A DNA stretch of 50,332 bases from Verrucomicrobiales bacterium. GTDB taxonomy: Bacteria; Verrucomicrobiota; Verrucomicrobiia; Verrucomicrobiales; DEV007. Made by a program: the position numbers and the translations under genes. Below are positions 25,210 to 31,826 of the stretch, piece by piece. The stretch is from contig JAEUHI010000024.1 in the NCBI GenBank assembly GCA_016795385.1, positions 1 to 50,332 on the forward strand, written 5' to 3'. Position 1 is the first letter of the stretch. Every line of letters begins with the position of its first letter. The notes under the pieces were generated by a model, which did not search any database, was not told the DNA's origin, and saw only the letters and a program-made list of their open reading frames with translations.

Positions 25210-25946
25210 GACCACAGGTCCGCTCCCGGGACGAGTTCGTTGGGCACCATCATCCGGTGTTGCCAGTGTCCGCTTTGTTTCACCTTCTCGACAAATTCGG
25301 GGCGCACCTTCTTGGCGCGACCGGTCACCCGGTCGGCGGATTCGGTGCGGAGGTAGAGGCCCTCCATGCGCGAATCGATGGCCCCGGTCATCGGGTTTTC
25401 GAACGAGGCGCCGAAAGCCGAATCGCCGATGAGGTTTTCGAGCCGATCGGCATGCAGCGGCCCGCGATGGATCACCGGCACGGTCTCGATCCCGGTGCCC
25501 GAGAGAAGCTCAAGGCGGCGATCCAGCGTGAGAAAGACCTCCTTCTCCTTGTCGTAAAGATCGAACTCAAAGAAGTAATGCGGCAGGCGCGCGTAAAAGA
25601 CGCTGTGTTTCGCGTAAAGCCACTCGCCGAAGAGGATGTAGCGGTCTTCCAGCATCTCCTCGAGCACAGGCCGCTTCACCGCGGCCCATTGTTTGAAGAG
25701 GTCATACTGCGGGTGCATGCCTTCCGTGATCTCGTGGCCGCGGCACTGGAGGAAGAGACGTCCGTCCGCGAGGAACTGGATCCCGACGTTCGTGCCGTCG
25801 AGCTTCTCCTCGACGATCAGCGAGGGATCGGAGAGGAAAACCGTCGAGGCTTTGGCTCCGAGATGTTTGTCATCGTCCGTGCCCCGCGATCCGAACAGAT
25901 GCGGGGTGCGCGGGTACTTGACGAAGTTGTCGCGGGACGCTCCCAT
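25206..25946 (-). CDS. RNA ligase (Rnl2/Rnl5-like)
   Basis: 246 residues. The nucleotidyltransferase motifs are in order: motif [12 protein letters not shown] with the adenylated Lys at residue 48, a later CRGHEIT segment, motif III-like [12 protein letters not shown], motif IV MEGLYLR and motif [10 protein letters not shown]. The enzyme activates itself with ATP and seals 3'-OH/5'-phosphate RNA ends. The length lacks a large C-terminal domain, similar to short bacterial ligases. The downstream HD-Pnk gene overlaps by four bases, so ligase and end-healing are made from one transcript, and the receiver protein gene precedes both by 45 bases. In this family, members repair RNAs cut by ribotoxins or stress nucleases. 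Which RNA is repaired here is unknown. Confidence 0.92.
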   Translation of the reverse strand: MGASRDNFVKYPRTPHLFGSRGTDDDKHLGAKASTVFLSDPSLIVEEKLDGTNVGIQFLADGRLFLQCRGHEITEGMHPQYDLFKQWAAVKRPVLEEMLEDRYILFGEWLYAKHSVFYARLPHYFFEFDLYDKEKEVFLTLDRRLELLSGTGIETVPVIHRGPLHADRLENLIGDSAFGASFENPMTGAIDSRMEGLYLRTESADRVTGRAKKVRPEFVEKVKQSGHWQHRMMVPNELVPGADLWS

Positions 25947-25991
25947 GGTCGGAGTCCGACGATCGGCCCGCGTCGCTGATGCGGCCGATCT

Positions 25992-26906
25992 TCACAAAGG
26001 TTCGCCCCGCGAATCTCCCGTCGCGGGAGCGGCGGGAGCCACGGGGGCAGGGGACGCCTCAGGCGCGGTCGGTGCGGCCTCGGGAGCCGCCGGAGCTTCG
26101 GAGGCGTCTTTCGCCGCGGGAGACTCGAGGGCACGTTTCCATTCGCCGACGCGCTCGATCGCGGCCGCCTTGAACGCGGTCCAGCGGGGGGCGATCGATT
26201 GGAAAAGGCCGAATTGACCCGCCAGCCAGAAGAGCAGCAGGACGAAGGCCACGCGCCAGAAGTCGGCGCGCCACTTGCCCCGCTGGGCGCGCAGTTCCTG
26301 TTCGACGGCGGCGAGGCGTTCGCCTTGCGCGTCGAGACGGGAGCCGAGATCGGAAGGCGCGGACGATTCCGTCTCCCTCGCGTCGTCGGGCAGAGCGAGA
26401 GCGGCGGCGGCTTCGGCGGCGGCAGCCAGCTCGCGTTCGCGGAGGCGGCGTTTCGTCGCGATCACCTCCTCGTGGGCCGCGAGCACGACGGGCTCGAGTT
26501 TTTCAAACTGCACCGGCTTGGTCAGGAAATGGGTGGCGAGGAGGGTCTCCGTCGCGTGCGCGCGGAATTCCGCCTCGAGTTCCTCCGAGGCATATCCCGT
26601 GATCATCAGCACCGCGAGCGGTCTCGTCACCTGGGCGGCGAGGGCAGCCATCACTTCGATGCCGTTCATCCCGGGCATGCGGTAGTCGAGCGTGATCACC
26701 TCGATCGAAGGTTCGGCGCGGATGAAATCGATCGCCTCCTGACCGCTCCGCGCGGTGAAGACCTTTTCGAATCCGACATACTCGCGGAGAAAGGTCTTCA
26801 AGCCGAGTTGGAAGGCGGGATCCTCATCGACGACGAGGATGGCCGACATGTCGGCGAGCGGCGGGGCATCGAGAGGGCTGTCTTCGTGGGGCAGGCGGAA
26901 GCTCAT
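25992..26906 (-). CDS. response-regulator receiver protein with C-terminal membrane anchor
   Basis: 304 residues from the ATG complementary to 26904-26906; an ATG 19 codons later (26849) is possible. Receiver domain at about residues 22-145: acidic pair Asp27/Asp29 (VVDEDP), phosphoacceptor Asp74 (ITLDYRMPGMNG), Thr103 (MITGY) and Lys130 (FLTKP). All key residues are present. A helical linker (RRLREREL, Ala-rich) and a coiled-coil-like segment follow, then a single hydrophobic helix at about 217-235 (FWRVAFVLLLFWLAG), then a Pro/Ala-rich tail. No output domain (HTH, GGDEF, kinase) is visible. It precedes the RNA ligase by 45 bases, so the two are probably in one operon. Confidence 0.85.
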   Translation of the reverse strand: MSFRLPHEDSPLDAPPLADMSAILVVDEDPAFQLGLKTFLREYVGFEKVFTARSGQEAIDFIRAEPSIEVITLDYRMPGMNGIEVMAALAAQVTRPLAVLMITGYASEELEAEFRAHATETLLATHFLTKPVQFEKLEPVVLAAHEEVIATKRRLRERELAAAAEAAAALALPDDARETESSAPSDLGSRLDAQGERLAAVEQELRAQRGKWRADFWRVAFVLLLFWLAGQFGLFQSIAPRWTAFKAAAIERVGEWKRALESPAAKDASEAPAAPEAAPTAPEASPAPVAPAAPATGDSRGEPL

Positions 26907-27062
26907 GGGATTCGGGGGAAACAAGAGTGAAGGGATTCTCATTTTTGATCCACTCCCGCCCGGATGTCCAGCAGGGAATGCCCGCCAATGCGCCGCCGTG
27001 TCGCCGCGAGCGAGGGCGTGGGCGTGGGCGTGATGGAGGGAGCGTTCAGTGCCAGAGGGGGA

Positions 27063-27176
27063 GTAAAAGGTAAAAGGTAAAAGGTCGGCGTGCTCAGGGG
27101 GCGCCTTGGTGTCTGTGGGCGGTTGGCGGTTGGCGGTTGGCGGTTGGCGGTTGGCGGTTGGCGGTTGGCGGTTGGC
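27063..27176. repeat. heptad array 1 (GTAAAAG run then GGTTGGC x8)
   Basis: Two short heptad tracts in a 540-bp non-coding region. First, AGTAAAA-GGTAAAA-GGTAAAA-GGTCGGC lies at about 27062-27089. Second, eight consecutive perfect copies of GGTTGGC lie at 27121-27176. The region between (27090-27120) is unrepeated. The rest of the intergenic region, 26907-27061 and 27177-27259, shows nothing I can name beyond a short GGGCGT triplet run near 27029. Confidence 0.9.
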
Positions 27177-27259
27177 GGGCGGAATGGTGCCTTGGTTCCC
27201 TTTTGATCGCGCCAGCGTCCTGGGAGCGCCGATCGAGTCCGGAAATCCTTGAAGAAGCG

Positions 27260-27296
27260 GCCCACTTGAGGTGCCAAATCGGCACTTCAAGTGGGC
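27260..27296. other. 16-bp stem hairpin
   Basis: GCCCACTTGAGGTGCC and GGCACTTCAAGTGGGC form a 16-bp stem with one G-T wobble and a 5-base loop. It lies in the divergent promoter region upstream of the putative methyltransferase gene. There is no T tract, so a regulatory or repeat-element role is more likely than termination. Confidence 0.7.
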
Positions 27297-27345
27297 GCAT
27301 TCGTTCTAGTCTCGTTCCGAATCTCGTTCGAGACCGACGCAATCC

Positions 27346-27368
27346 TGAGGTCACAACGGGTGACCTCA
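27346..27368. other. perfect 9-bp hairpin or operator
   Basis: TGAGGTCAC - AACGG - GTGACCTCA is a perfect inverted repeat 80 bases before the GTG of the methyltransferase gene. Its arm shares the TGAGGT core with the hairpin at 27260, so both may belong to one element or be operator half-sites. Confidence 0.6.
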
Positions 27369-27447
27369 AGATTGACGGCTGTTCTCCGTCCCCGGTCGCA
27401 TCGCGGCGCTTGCGGGATGGCCTCCCACCAGCGATTCGTCTCGGAGC

Positions 27448-29523
27448 GTGAACTCCGACCCCAGCTCCCCCCGATCCCTTCCCGCCTACCAGGCCGCCGT
27501 GGCTTCGCTATCGTTCGGGAAGGTGCTGCCCACGGCGGTCTACCTCGTCGATGATCCGGAATTCCCCATGCCGGAGACGCTGCGGACCATCGCGAACCGT
27601 CTGCGCGAGCGTCTCCAGCTCGGTCCCGAGTTCAACCTGCTCAAATGGGGCACGCGGGAGCTGAAGCTCTCTTTCCTTTCCTATCCTACGTTTCGGGACG
27701 AGGCCCATCCCGCCCTGCAGGAAGCGGTCTCGATTGATCTGGCCAGTGGACAGGTTCGCCGGGTCAGCTATGCCGGGCGTTCGAATCCACCCATCCTTCA
27801 CCGCAAGGAAACCTTCCTTCCGGAAGGGCATCCCGACATTCCGACTTACCGGCATCTCACCGAGGCCGAAGAGGCCGCCGGACTTTACGAAGACACCACC
27901 ACGATCGGATTTCAGCGTAATTGGGAGAAGCTGCTCCAGGCGAAAGGACTCGCGATTCACGGACACCGGCTCGTCGCCCGGACCGCCGATCCCGGAGACG
28001 CGAGCACAGGTGAAAGCGACCGCTCCGCCCCGAAGATCGAACGCCACCGCACCGCCCTTTCGCGGTCCGGTCTCTCCATGCCCGTGCGCACCTTGCTCGA
28101 AAATGGGATTCTCCGACCGAGCGATACCTTCTTCGACTATGGCTGCGGACTCGGTGACGACGTCGCCGGACTGGAGGTACTCGGTTATCACGCCCAGGGT
28201 TGGGATCCCTACTACGCGAAAGGCGAACCCAAGGTCCGCGCCGAGGTAGTCAACCTCGGTTTCGTCCTCAACGTCATCGAGGATCCCGCCGAACGGGTCG
28301 AGGTGCTCGTCGATGCCTGGAAACACACGAAGCGCTTCCTCGCCGTTTCGACGCTCGTCAGCGGGCGGGAGAACTACTCGCAGGCCGACTCCTTCGAGGA
28401 TGGACTCGTCACGGTCAGGAACACCTTCCAGAAGCATTTCGAGCCCGGCGAGCTGGCCGGATTGATCGAGCACGCCCTCCATGCGGAACCGATTCCCGTG
28501 GAGTTGGGGCTTTGCTACGTCTTCCGCGATATCGGCGATCAACAGGATTTCCTCTCCCGGCGCACGCGACGAGTCATTGATTGGGAGCAGATTCATCAGC
28601 GGCTCCGCCTGCTCCGTCCGGCCCGGGTTCGCCTTTCGCTCTACGATCGTCACCCCGAACTGCTCGAGGCGTTTTGGAAAACGCTCGTCGATCTCGGCCG
28701 GCTTCCACGTCCCGAGGAGTTTGACCGGATCGAAGACCTCCGCGCCGCCCGGATCACGATCCATCAGGCGGCCCGTCTCTTTGTCGAAAAATACGGCGAA
28801 GAGCCCCTGAACGAGGCGCGCCAGCGACGCCGCGAGGATTTGCTCGTCTACCTCGCGGCCGGTGAATTCCAAAAGCGCCGCACCCCCTTTGCCCGGCTCT
28901 CGAACCCTCTTCGGTCCGACATCAAAGCCTTCTTTGGTCACTACGCCGGAGCCTGTGACGAGGCGCGCGCTCTTCTCTTCGCCTCGGGTGACTCCGACGA
29001 AATCGAGGCCGCCATCACCGATCTCGAATTCGGCTGGTTCGACGCCTCGCAGGGGCACTTCACGATTCATCGCTCCCTCCTCGATCGACTCCCCGCGATT
29101 CTCCGCATCTACATCGAATGCGCCGCCCGCCTCTACGGCGACCCGCGGCAGGCCGATCTCATCAAGCTGCACGTTTACACCGGGAAACTCACCTTCCTCC
29201 ATTTCGATGACTTCGATGGCAAGGCCCTGCCCGAACTCGTCACACGCGTGAAGATCGATCTGCGGCGGCTTTTTGTCCTGGTGGTCGATCACAGCGAGGG
29301 TCCGACGCATCAGATCCTCTTTTTCAAGGAGCGTTTCCTGCCCGCCGATTACCCGGGCCGCGACGGCTTCGAGCAATACAGCAAACGGCTCCGCAAACTC
29401 GGGATCCACGAAGGCCTGCTCGGCCCGAACGACCAGGGCGCGCCGAGTCGCGAGGAGTTCGAGTCCGCTCTCGAACAGGTGGGACTGACCCGGGGACTTG
29501 CCCGAAAGCCGAAGCCGCGATAG
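27448..29523 (+). CDS. DNA phosphorothioation-associated putative methyltransferase
   Basis: 691 residues from a GTG start; a later GTG near 27498 is possible. The N-terminal part (FGKVLPTAVYLVDDPEFPMP, ELKLSFLSYPTF, NPPILHRKETFLPEGHP) and the SAM-binding motif FDYGCGLGDDV at residues 229-239 match the family named DNA phosphorothioation-associated putative methyltransferase, found beside dnd genes. The region after the SAM motif (LGYHAQGWDPYYAKGEPKVR, VVNLGFVLNVIEDPAERVEV) is consistent with a Rossmann methyltransferase, and a long C-terminal half follows. No dndABCDE gene is in the window, so it is an orphan here. Its last 28 codons are duplicated at 30882. Family name from memory; activity unproven. 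Confidence 0.82.
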   Translation: MNSDPSSPRSLPAYQAAVASLSFGKVLPTAVYLVDDPEFPMPETLRTIANRLRERLQLGPEFNLLKWGTRELKLSFLSYPTFRDEAHPALQEAVSIDLASGQVRRVSYAGRSNPPILHRKETFLPEGHPDIPTYRHLTEAEEAAGLYEDTTTIGFQRNWEKLLQAKGLAIHGHRLVARTADPGDASTGESDRSAPKIERHRTALSRSGLSMPVRTLLENGILRPSDTFFDYGCGLGDDVAGLEVLGYHAQGWDPYYAKGEPKVRAEVVNLGFVLNVIEDPAERVEVLVDAWKHTKRFLAVSTLVSGRENYSQADSFEDGLVTVRNTFQKHFEPGELAGLIEHALHAEPIPVELGLCYVFRDIGDQQDFLSRRTRRVIDWEQIHQRLRLLRPARVRLSLYDRHPELLEAFWKTLVDLGRLPRPEEFDRIEDLRAARITIHQAARLFVEKYGEEPLNEARQRRREDLLVYLAAGEFQKRRTPFARLSNPLRSDIKAFFGHYAGACDEARALLFASGDSDEIEAAITDLEFGWFDASQGHFTIHRSLLDRLPAILRIYIECAARLYGDPRQADLIKLHVYTGKLTFLHFDDFDGKALPELVTRVKIDLRRLFVLVVDHSEGPTHQILFFKERFLPADYPGRDGFEQYSKRLRKLGIHEGLLGPNDQGAPSREEFESALEQVGLTRGLARKPKPR

Positions 29524-29529
29524 CCTCCC

Positions 29530-30289
29530 TCAGAGATCATCCAGCACTCGATTGGCGAACTTCGGGAGCGTTCTCCCCAGTCGAATCACGACGTCCTCGA
29601 TCTCCAGCCTGCGCTTGCCTGCGATCTCGCCAAGACAGGCAGCCACCCTCTTCGGCTCCATTTCGTAGAGCACGACGAGGTAATCCTGGGGATGTTTTGC
29701 CGTCACCTGTCACGGATCGAGGTCGTCACTGTGGAAGTGGCGGAGATTGAAGGTGAGGATCAACGGGCACCCGCCTTTGATCGCCGCCGCGAGGACATGG
29801 CGATCCGCCGCGTCATTGGTCAGATTGGGAACGATGGACTCGTAGCCACGAATGAAGCTTTCGGGAAAGTTCCGCCGCAATTCCGCCTGAAACGAGTCCG
29901 CGAGCTTCTCATCCCAGCCCAGCTTGTCGAGATGCGTGCGCCGCACTTCGTCGAGGATCTCCTCAGACCACTTGGGCCTGAAGAGACGGGGACGCTCCGC
30001 GAGACGGAGACTGTTTGCCAAAAGTCCGTTCGTGAATCGGCCGAGTCGGAATTGGTGATGCCGAGGCGCGAAGAGGGAGTGGAGCGGGCTCCATGACCGA
30101 GGAGCAACGCGGGAAGCGCGAATTGCGGCCGGCTTGGAGAGAAGACCGAGCGGAGCGAGCAAGAATCCAAGACCCAAAGAAAAATCCGATTTGCGAACGG
30201 ACTTTTGGCAGACAGTCTACAAGGAGATCACACACGCCGAAATTGGCCAGCACGCACGCGTCGATGAGGACGTCGTAGTCGGCCCTCAT
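29530..30289 (-). pseudogene. PIN-domain toxin, disrupted by an insertion and a nonsense codon
   Basis: The N-terminal frame from the ATG (complement of 30287-30289) reads MRADYDVLIDACVLANFGVC then DLL, the start of a PIN RNase with its first Asp. The frame is lost at a 211-214-base MITE-like insertion (about 30008-30218). The second frame resumes with RLAERPRLFRPKWSEEILDE and runs through NDAADRHVLAAAIKGG (the second acidic cluster) to LRHFHSDDLDP. An in-frame TGA follows at a place where relatives usually have Trp, and beyond it the same frame continues with KHPQDYLVVLYEMEPKRVAA to a stop at 29530-29532. Removing the insertion restores the frame, so this was a complete gene with two inactivating changes. 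Its antitoxin upstream is intact and overlaps its ATG by four bases. Confidence 0.85.
30008..30218. mobile_element. MITE-like insertion with about 32-bp terminal inverted repeats
   Basis: Inverted repeats of about 32 bp with roughly 29 matches lie at 30009-30040 and 30186-30217, each beginning AGACTGT at its outer end. The interior of about 145 bp has no coding frame. The element sits inside the PIN gene, and removal of about 211-214 bp rejoins its two frames. No target duplication is certain; TCTCC flanking both sides on the minus strand is one candidate. No transposase for these ends is in the window. Confidence 0.8.
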
Positions 30290-30741
30290 TCGTCTCCGGT
30301 GTAATCGGAATCGTATTTCCCGGCCGCGATGACCTCCTCCGTCAGCCGGTCGAGTCCCTCCCGGCGGGTTCGGTCACGCTTCCGCTCGTATTCGAGCAGG
30401 TCCTTGAAGGTCACCCGGCGGTGCGTCCCGACCCGGTGAAAGGGGATCTCCCCGCACTCCAGCAAATTGACGAAGAACTGCCGCGACATCCCGAGGTAGT
30501 TCGCGGCCGCCTGGGTGGTGAAGGCCTCGTCCTCGGGCATCATCACGACGGCGCGGCGTTCGGCCATCAGGCGGACGATGCGCGCGAGGTGGGCGAAGAG
30601 GGCCTCCGGGATGTGGGTGCGGTTCCCCTGATCGTCGATCAGTGCGACCTGGTCCGGTTTCGCAAAGAGCTTCGCGAGCTCGGCGAGCTCCTCGTCCGGG
30701 AACAACGATGGGTCGAGTCGGTTGGTTCGGGTGGTGAGCAT
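30286..30741 (-). CDS. excisionase/MerR-like helix-turn-helix antitoxin
   Basis: 151 residues. The C-terminal half contains an excisionase-type winged HTH: FTTQAAANYLGMSRQFFVNL, LECGEIPFHRVGTHRRVTF, then KDLLEYERKR. The N-terminal half (LFPDEELAELAKLF, IPEALFAHLARIVRLM) is helical and probably binds the toxin. The stop codon overlaps the ATG of the PIN gene (ATGA, 30286-30289), so the two form a translationally coupled toxin-antitoxin operon. Because the PIN toxin is broken, this is now an orphan antitoxin that could still neutralise related toxins. A 13-bp palindrome 105 bases upstream may be its operator. Confidence 0.85.
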   Translation of the reverse strand: MLTTRTNRLDPSLFPDEELAELAKLFAKPDQVALIDDQGNRTHIPEALFAHLARIVRLMAERRAVVMMPEDEAFTTQAAANYLGMSRQFFVNLLECGEIPFHRVGTHRRVTFKDLLEYERKRDRTRREGLDRLTEEVIAAGKYDSDYTGDE

Positions 30742-30845
30742 GGCGTGGTCGGCTGGGTTTCGTTCCGGTCTCCGGACGGGAGGTTCCCACGCGAGGATGG
30801 GCAGGATGCCTTGCAGGAAGGTTCCTTCTCAAGATCGGGATTTCA

Positions 30846-30858
30846 AGCGATAATCGCT
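30846..30858. promoter_or_regulatory. 13-bp palindrome, candidate operator
   Basis: AGCGAT-A-ATCGCT is a perfect palindrome upstream of the antitoxin gene (minus strand), the kind of site autoregulatory antitoxins bind. It is immediately left of the duplicated methyltransferase 3' fragment. Confidence 0.4.
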
Positions 30859-30881
30859 ATAAACGCTACGCTCTCCTCTGC

Positions 30882-30977
30882 CCGAATGACCAGGGGGCGC
30901 CGAGTCGCGAGGAGTTTGAGTCCGCTCTCGAACAGGTGGGACTGACCCGGGGGCTTGCCCGGAAGAGAAAAGGGTGA
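30882..30977 (+). pseudogene. duplicated 3' end of the putative methyltransferase gene
   Basis: Positions 30882-30965 repeat the 28 codons at 29425-29508 with five differences in 84 bases, all at third codon positions and all synonymous (AAC/AAT, GGC/GGG, TTC/TTT, GGA/GGG, CGA/CGG). The copy continues RKRKG to a TGA at 30975-30977. No upstream part of the gene is present. The copies flank the toxin-antitoxin operon as direct repeats, so this is either the displaced native gene end after integration or the relic of a paralog. Confidence 0.88.
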
Positions 30978-31014
30978 GCTTGCCCCGCACCGGCGCGCGT
31001 TTTATCCTTTGCCC

Positions 31015-31239
31015 ATGGACTACTCCGAGATTGTCACCATCGAGCCCGGGAAGCGGAGCGGCAAACCGTGCATTCGCGGACTCCGCATCACCGTCAGCGA
31101 CATCCTGGAGTATCTGGCCTCAGGAATGAGCGAGGCCGAGATCCTTGAAGATTTTCCCGAGCTCACCGGTGAAGACATCCGGGCCTGCATCGCCTTCGCC
31201 GCGGACCGTGAACGGCGGATTCTTGCGCGAGTGGCATGA
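31015..31239 (+). CDS. DUF433 protein (antitoxin-type)
   Basis: 74 residues from the ATG at 31015 (MDYSEIVTIEPGKRSGKPCI), then RGLRITVSDILEYLASGMSE, then AEILEDFPELTGEDIRACIA. This is the complete DUF433 winged-HTH domain, normally the antitoxin of a VapBC-like pair with a DUF5615 PIN-like toxin. The stop codon overlaps an ATG (31236-31239) as in such operons, but the overlapping frame (MRVLWYARQRSRRGSHAFDL and on) stops after 26 codons at 31314-31316 and lacks a recognisable toxin motif. The toxin is therefore missing or reduced to a remnant. Upstream start choices further left run into the duplicated methyltransferase fragment and are rejected. Confidence 0.85.
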   Translation: MDYSEIVTIEPGKRSGKPCIRGLRITVSDILEYLASGMSEAEILEDFPELTGEDIRACIAFAADRERRILARVA

Positions 31240-31327
31240 GGGTTCTCTGGTATGCCCGTCAAAGGAGCCGCCGTGGAAGTCATGCTTTCGACCTTCTTAC
31301 GGCACTGAGCAGGTAATGGCTGAACAC

Positions 31328-31351
31328 CATTTTCGTGACGCCGCGAAAATG
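31328..31351. other. small inverted repeat
   Basis: CATTTTCG and CGAAAATG with an 8-base spacer lie in the 186-bp gap between DUF433 and the small repeat protein gene. It may be an operator or a weak terminator; no T run follows. Confidence 0.4.
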
Positions 31352-31425
31352 ATATCGAAGGATCCCCGCATTGACTCCCACCCCCGCTCGTGACACCCTG
31401 ACGGGACCAACGCCCCCTCACGCGA

Positions 31426-31740
31426 ATGGAGCCTGAGAACCCGAGCCGCTTTCCGCATCCTTCCGTCATCGCGATCCGTGAGGCGTTGAAGAAGCGGCCG
31501 CCCGCGACCGTCGAAAGGATCGAAGAGCAAATCCGCGAGGCCCAGGCATGGCACCGGCGGCAAACGGAGGGCGGATCGGTAGACGCCCGTCCCACATCCC
31601 GCCTGCCCCATCCCGACGATCTCGCCGCCCGCGTCGCGCTGGCGAAGAAGCCGCCCGCGTCCCTCGAGCAGGTGATGATCCAGGCCAAAGCTTCGGAGGA
31701 ATGGCGGAAGCGTCAGTCGGACGGCAAATCCGACTCGTGA
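31426..31740 (+). CDS. small hypothetical protein with two tandem 44-residue repeats
   Basis: 104 residues. The sequence is an internal duplication: SRFPHPSVIAIREALKKRPP then ATVERIEEQIREAQAWHRRQ, followed after a short spacer by SRLPHPDDLAARVALAKKPP then ASLEQVMIQAKASEEWRKRQ. Each half begins with the same PHP motif and has two amphipathic helices separated by a KKPPA turn, ending W-RRQ/W-KRQ. No family is recognised. It is probably helical and perhaps a dimer-like single chain. It lies between the DUF433 gene and the HNH endonuclease gene, all on the plus strand, so it may be part of the same accessory transcript. Confidence 0.7.
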   Translation: MEPENPSRFPHPSVIAIREALKKRPPATVERIEEQIREAQAWHRRQTEGGSVDARPTSRLPHPDDLAARVALAKKPPASLEQVMIQAKASEEWRKRQSDGKSDS

Positions 31741-31826
31741 CCGATCGCGTTTGCCTCGCACCGCCGCCTTGAAGGTCGATCACAAAAGCGCCACCTCTTC
31801 CTCCCTGAACACTGAATACTGAACAC

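Noticed and set aside
27508..29409. 633-residue minus-strand frame opposite the methyltransferase
   Set aside because: No domains and Arg/Gly/Leu bias typical of antisense shadows; the plus frame has a SAM motif and the codon-level conservation of its duplicated end proves that frame is used.
29530..30289. UGA as selenocysteine or readthrough codon in the PIN gene
   Set aside because: The same gene is also split by an insertion, so simple decay explains the stop; no selenocysteine insertion element is evident.
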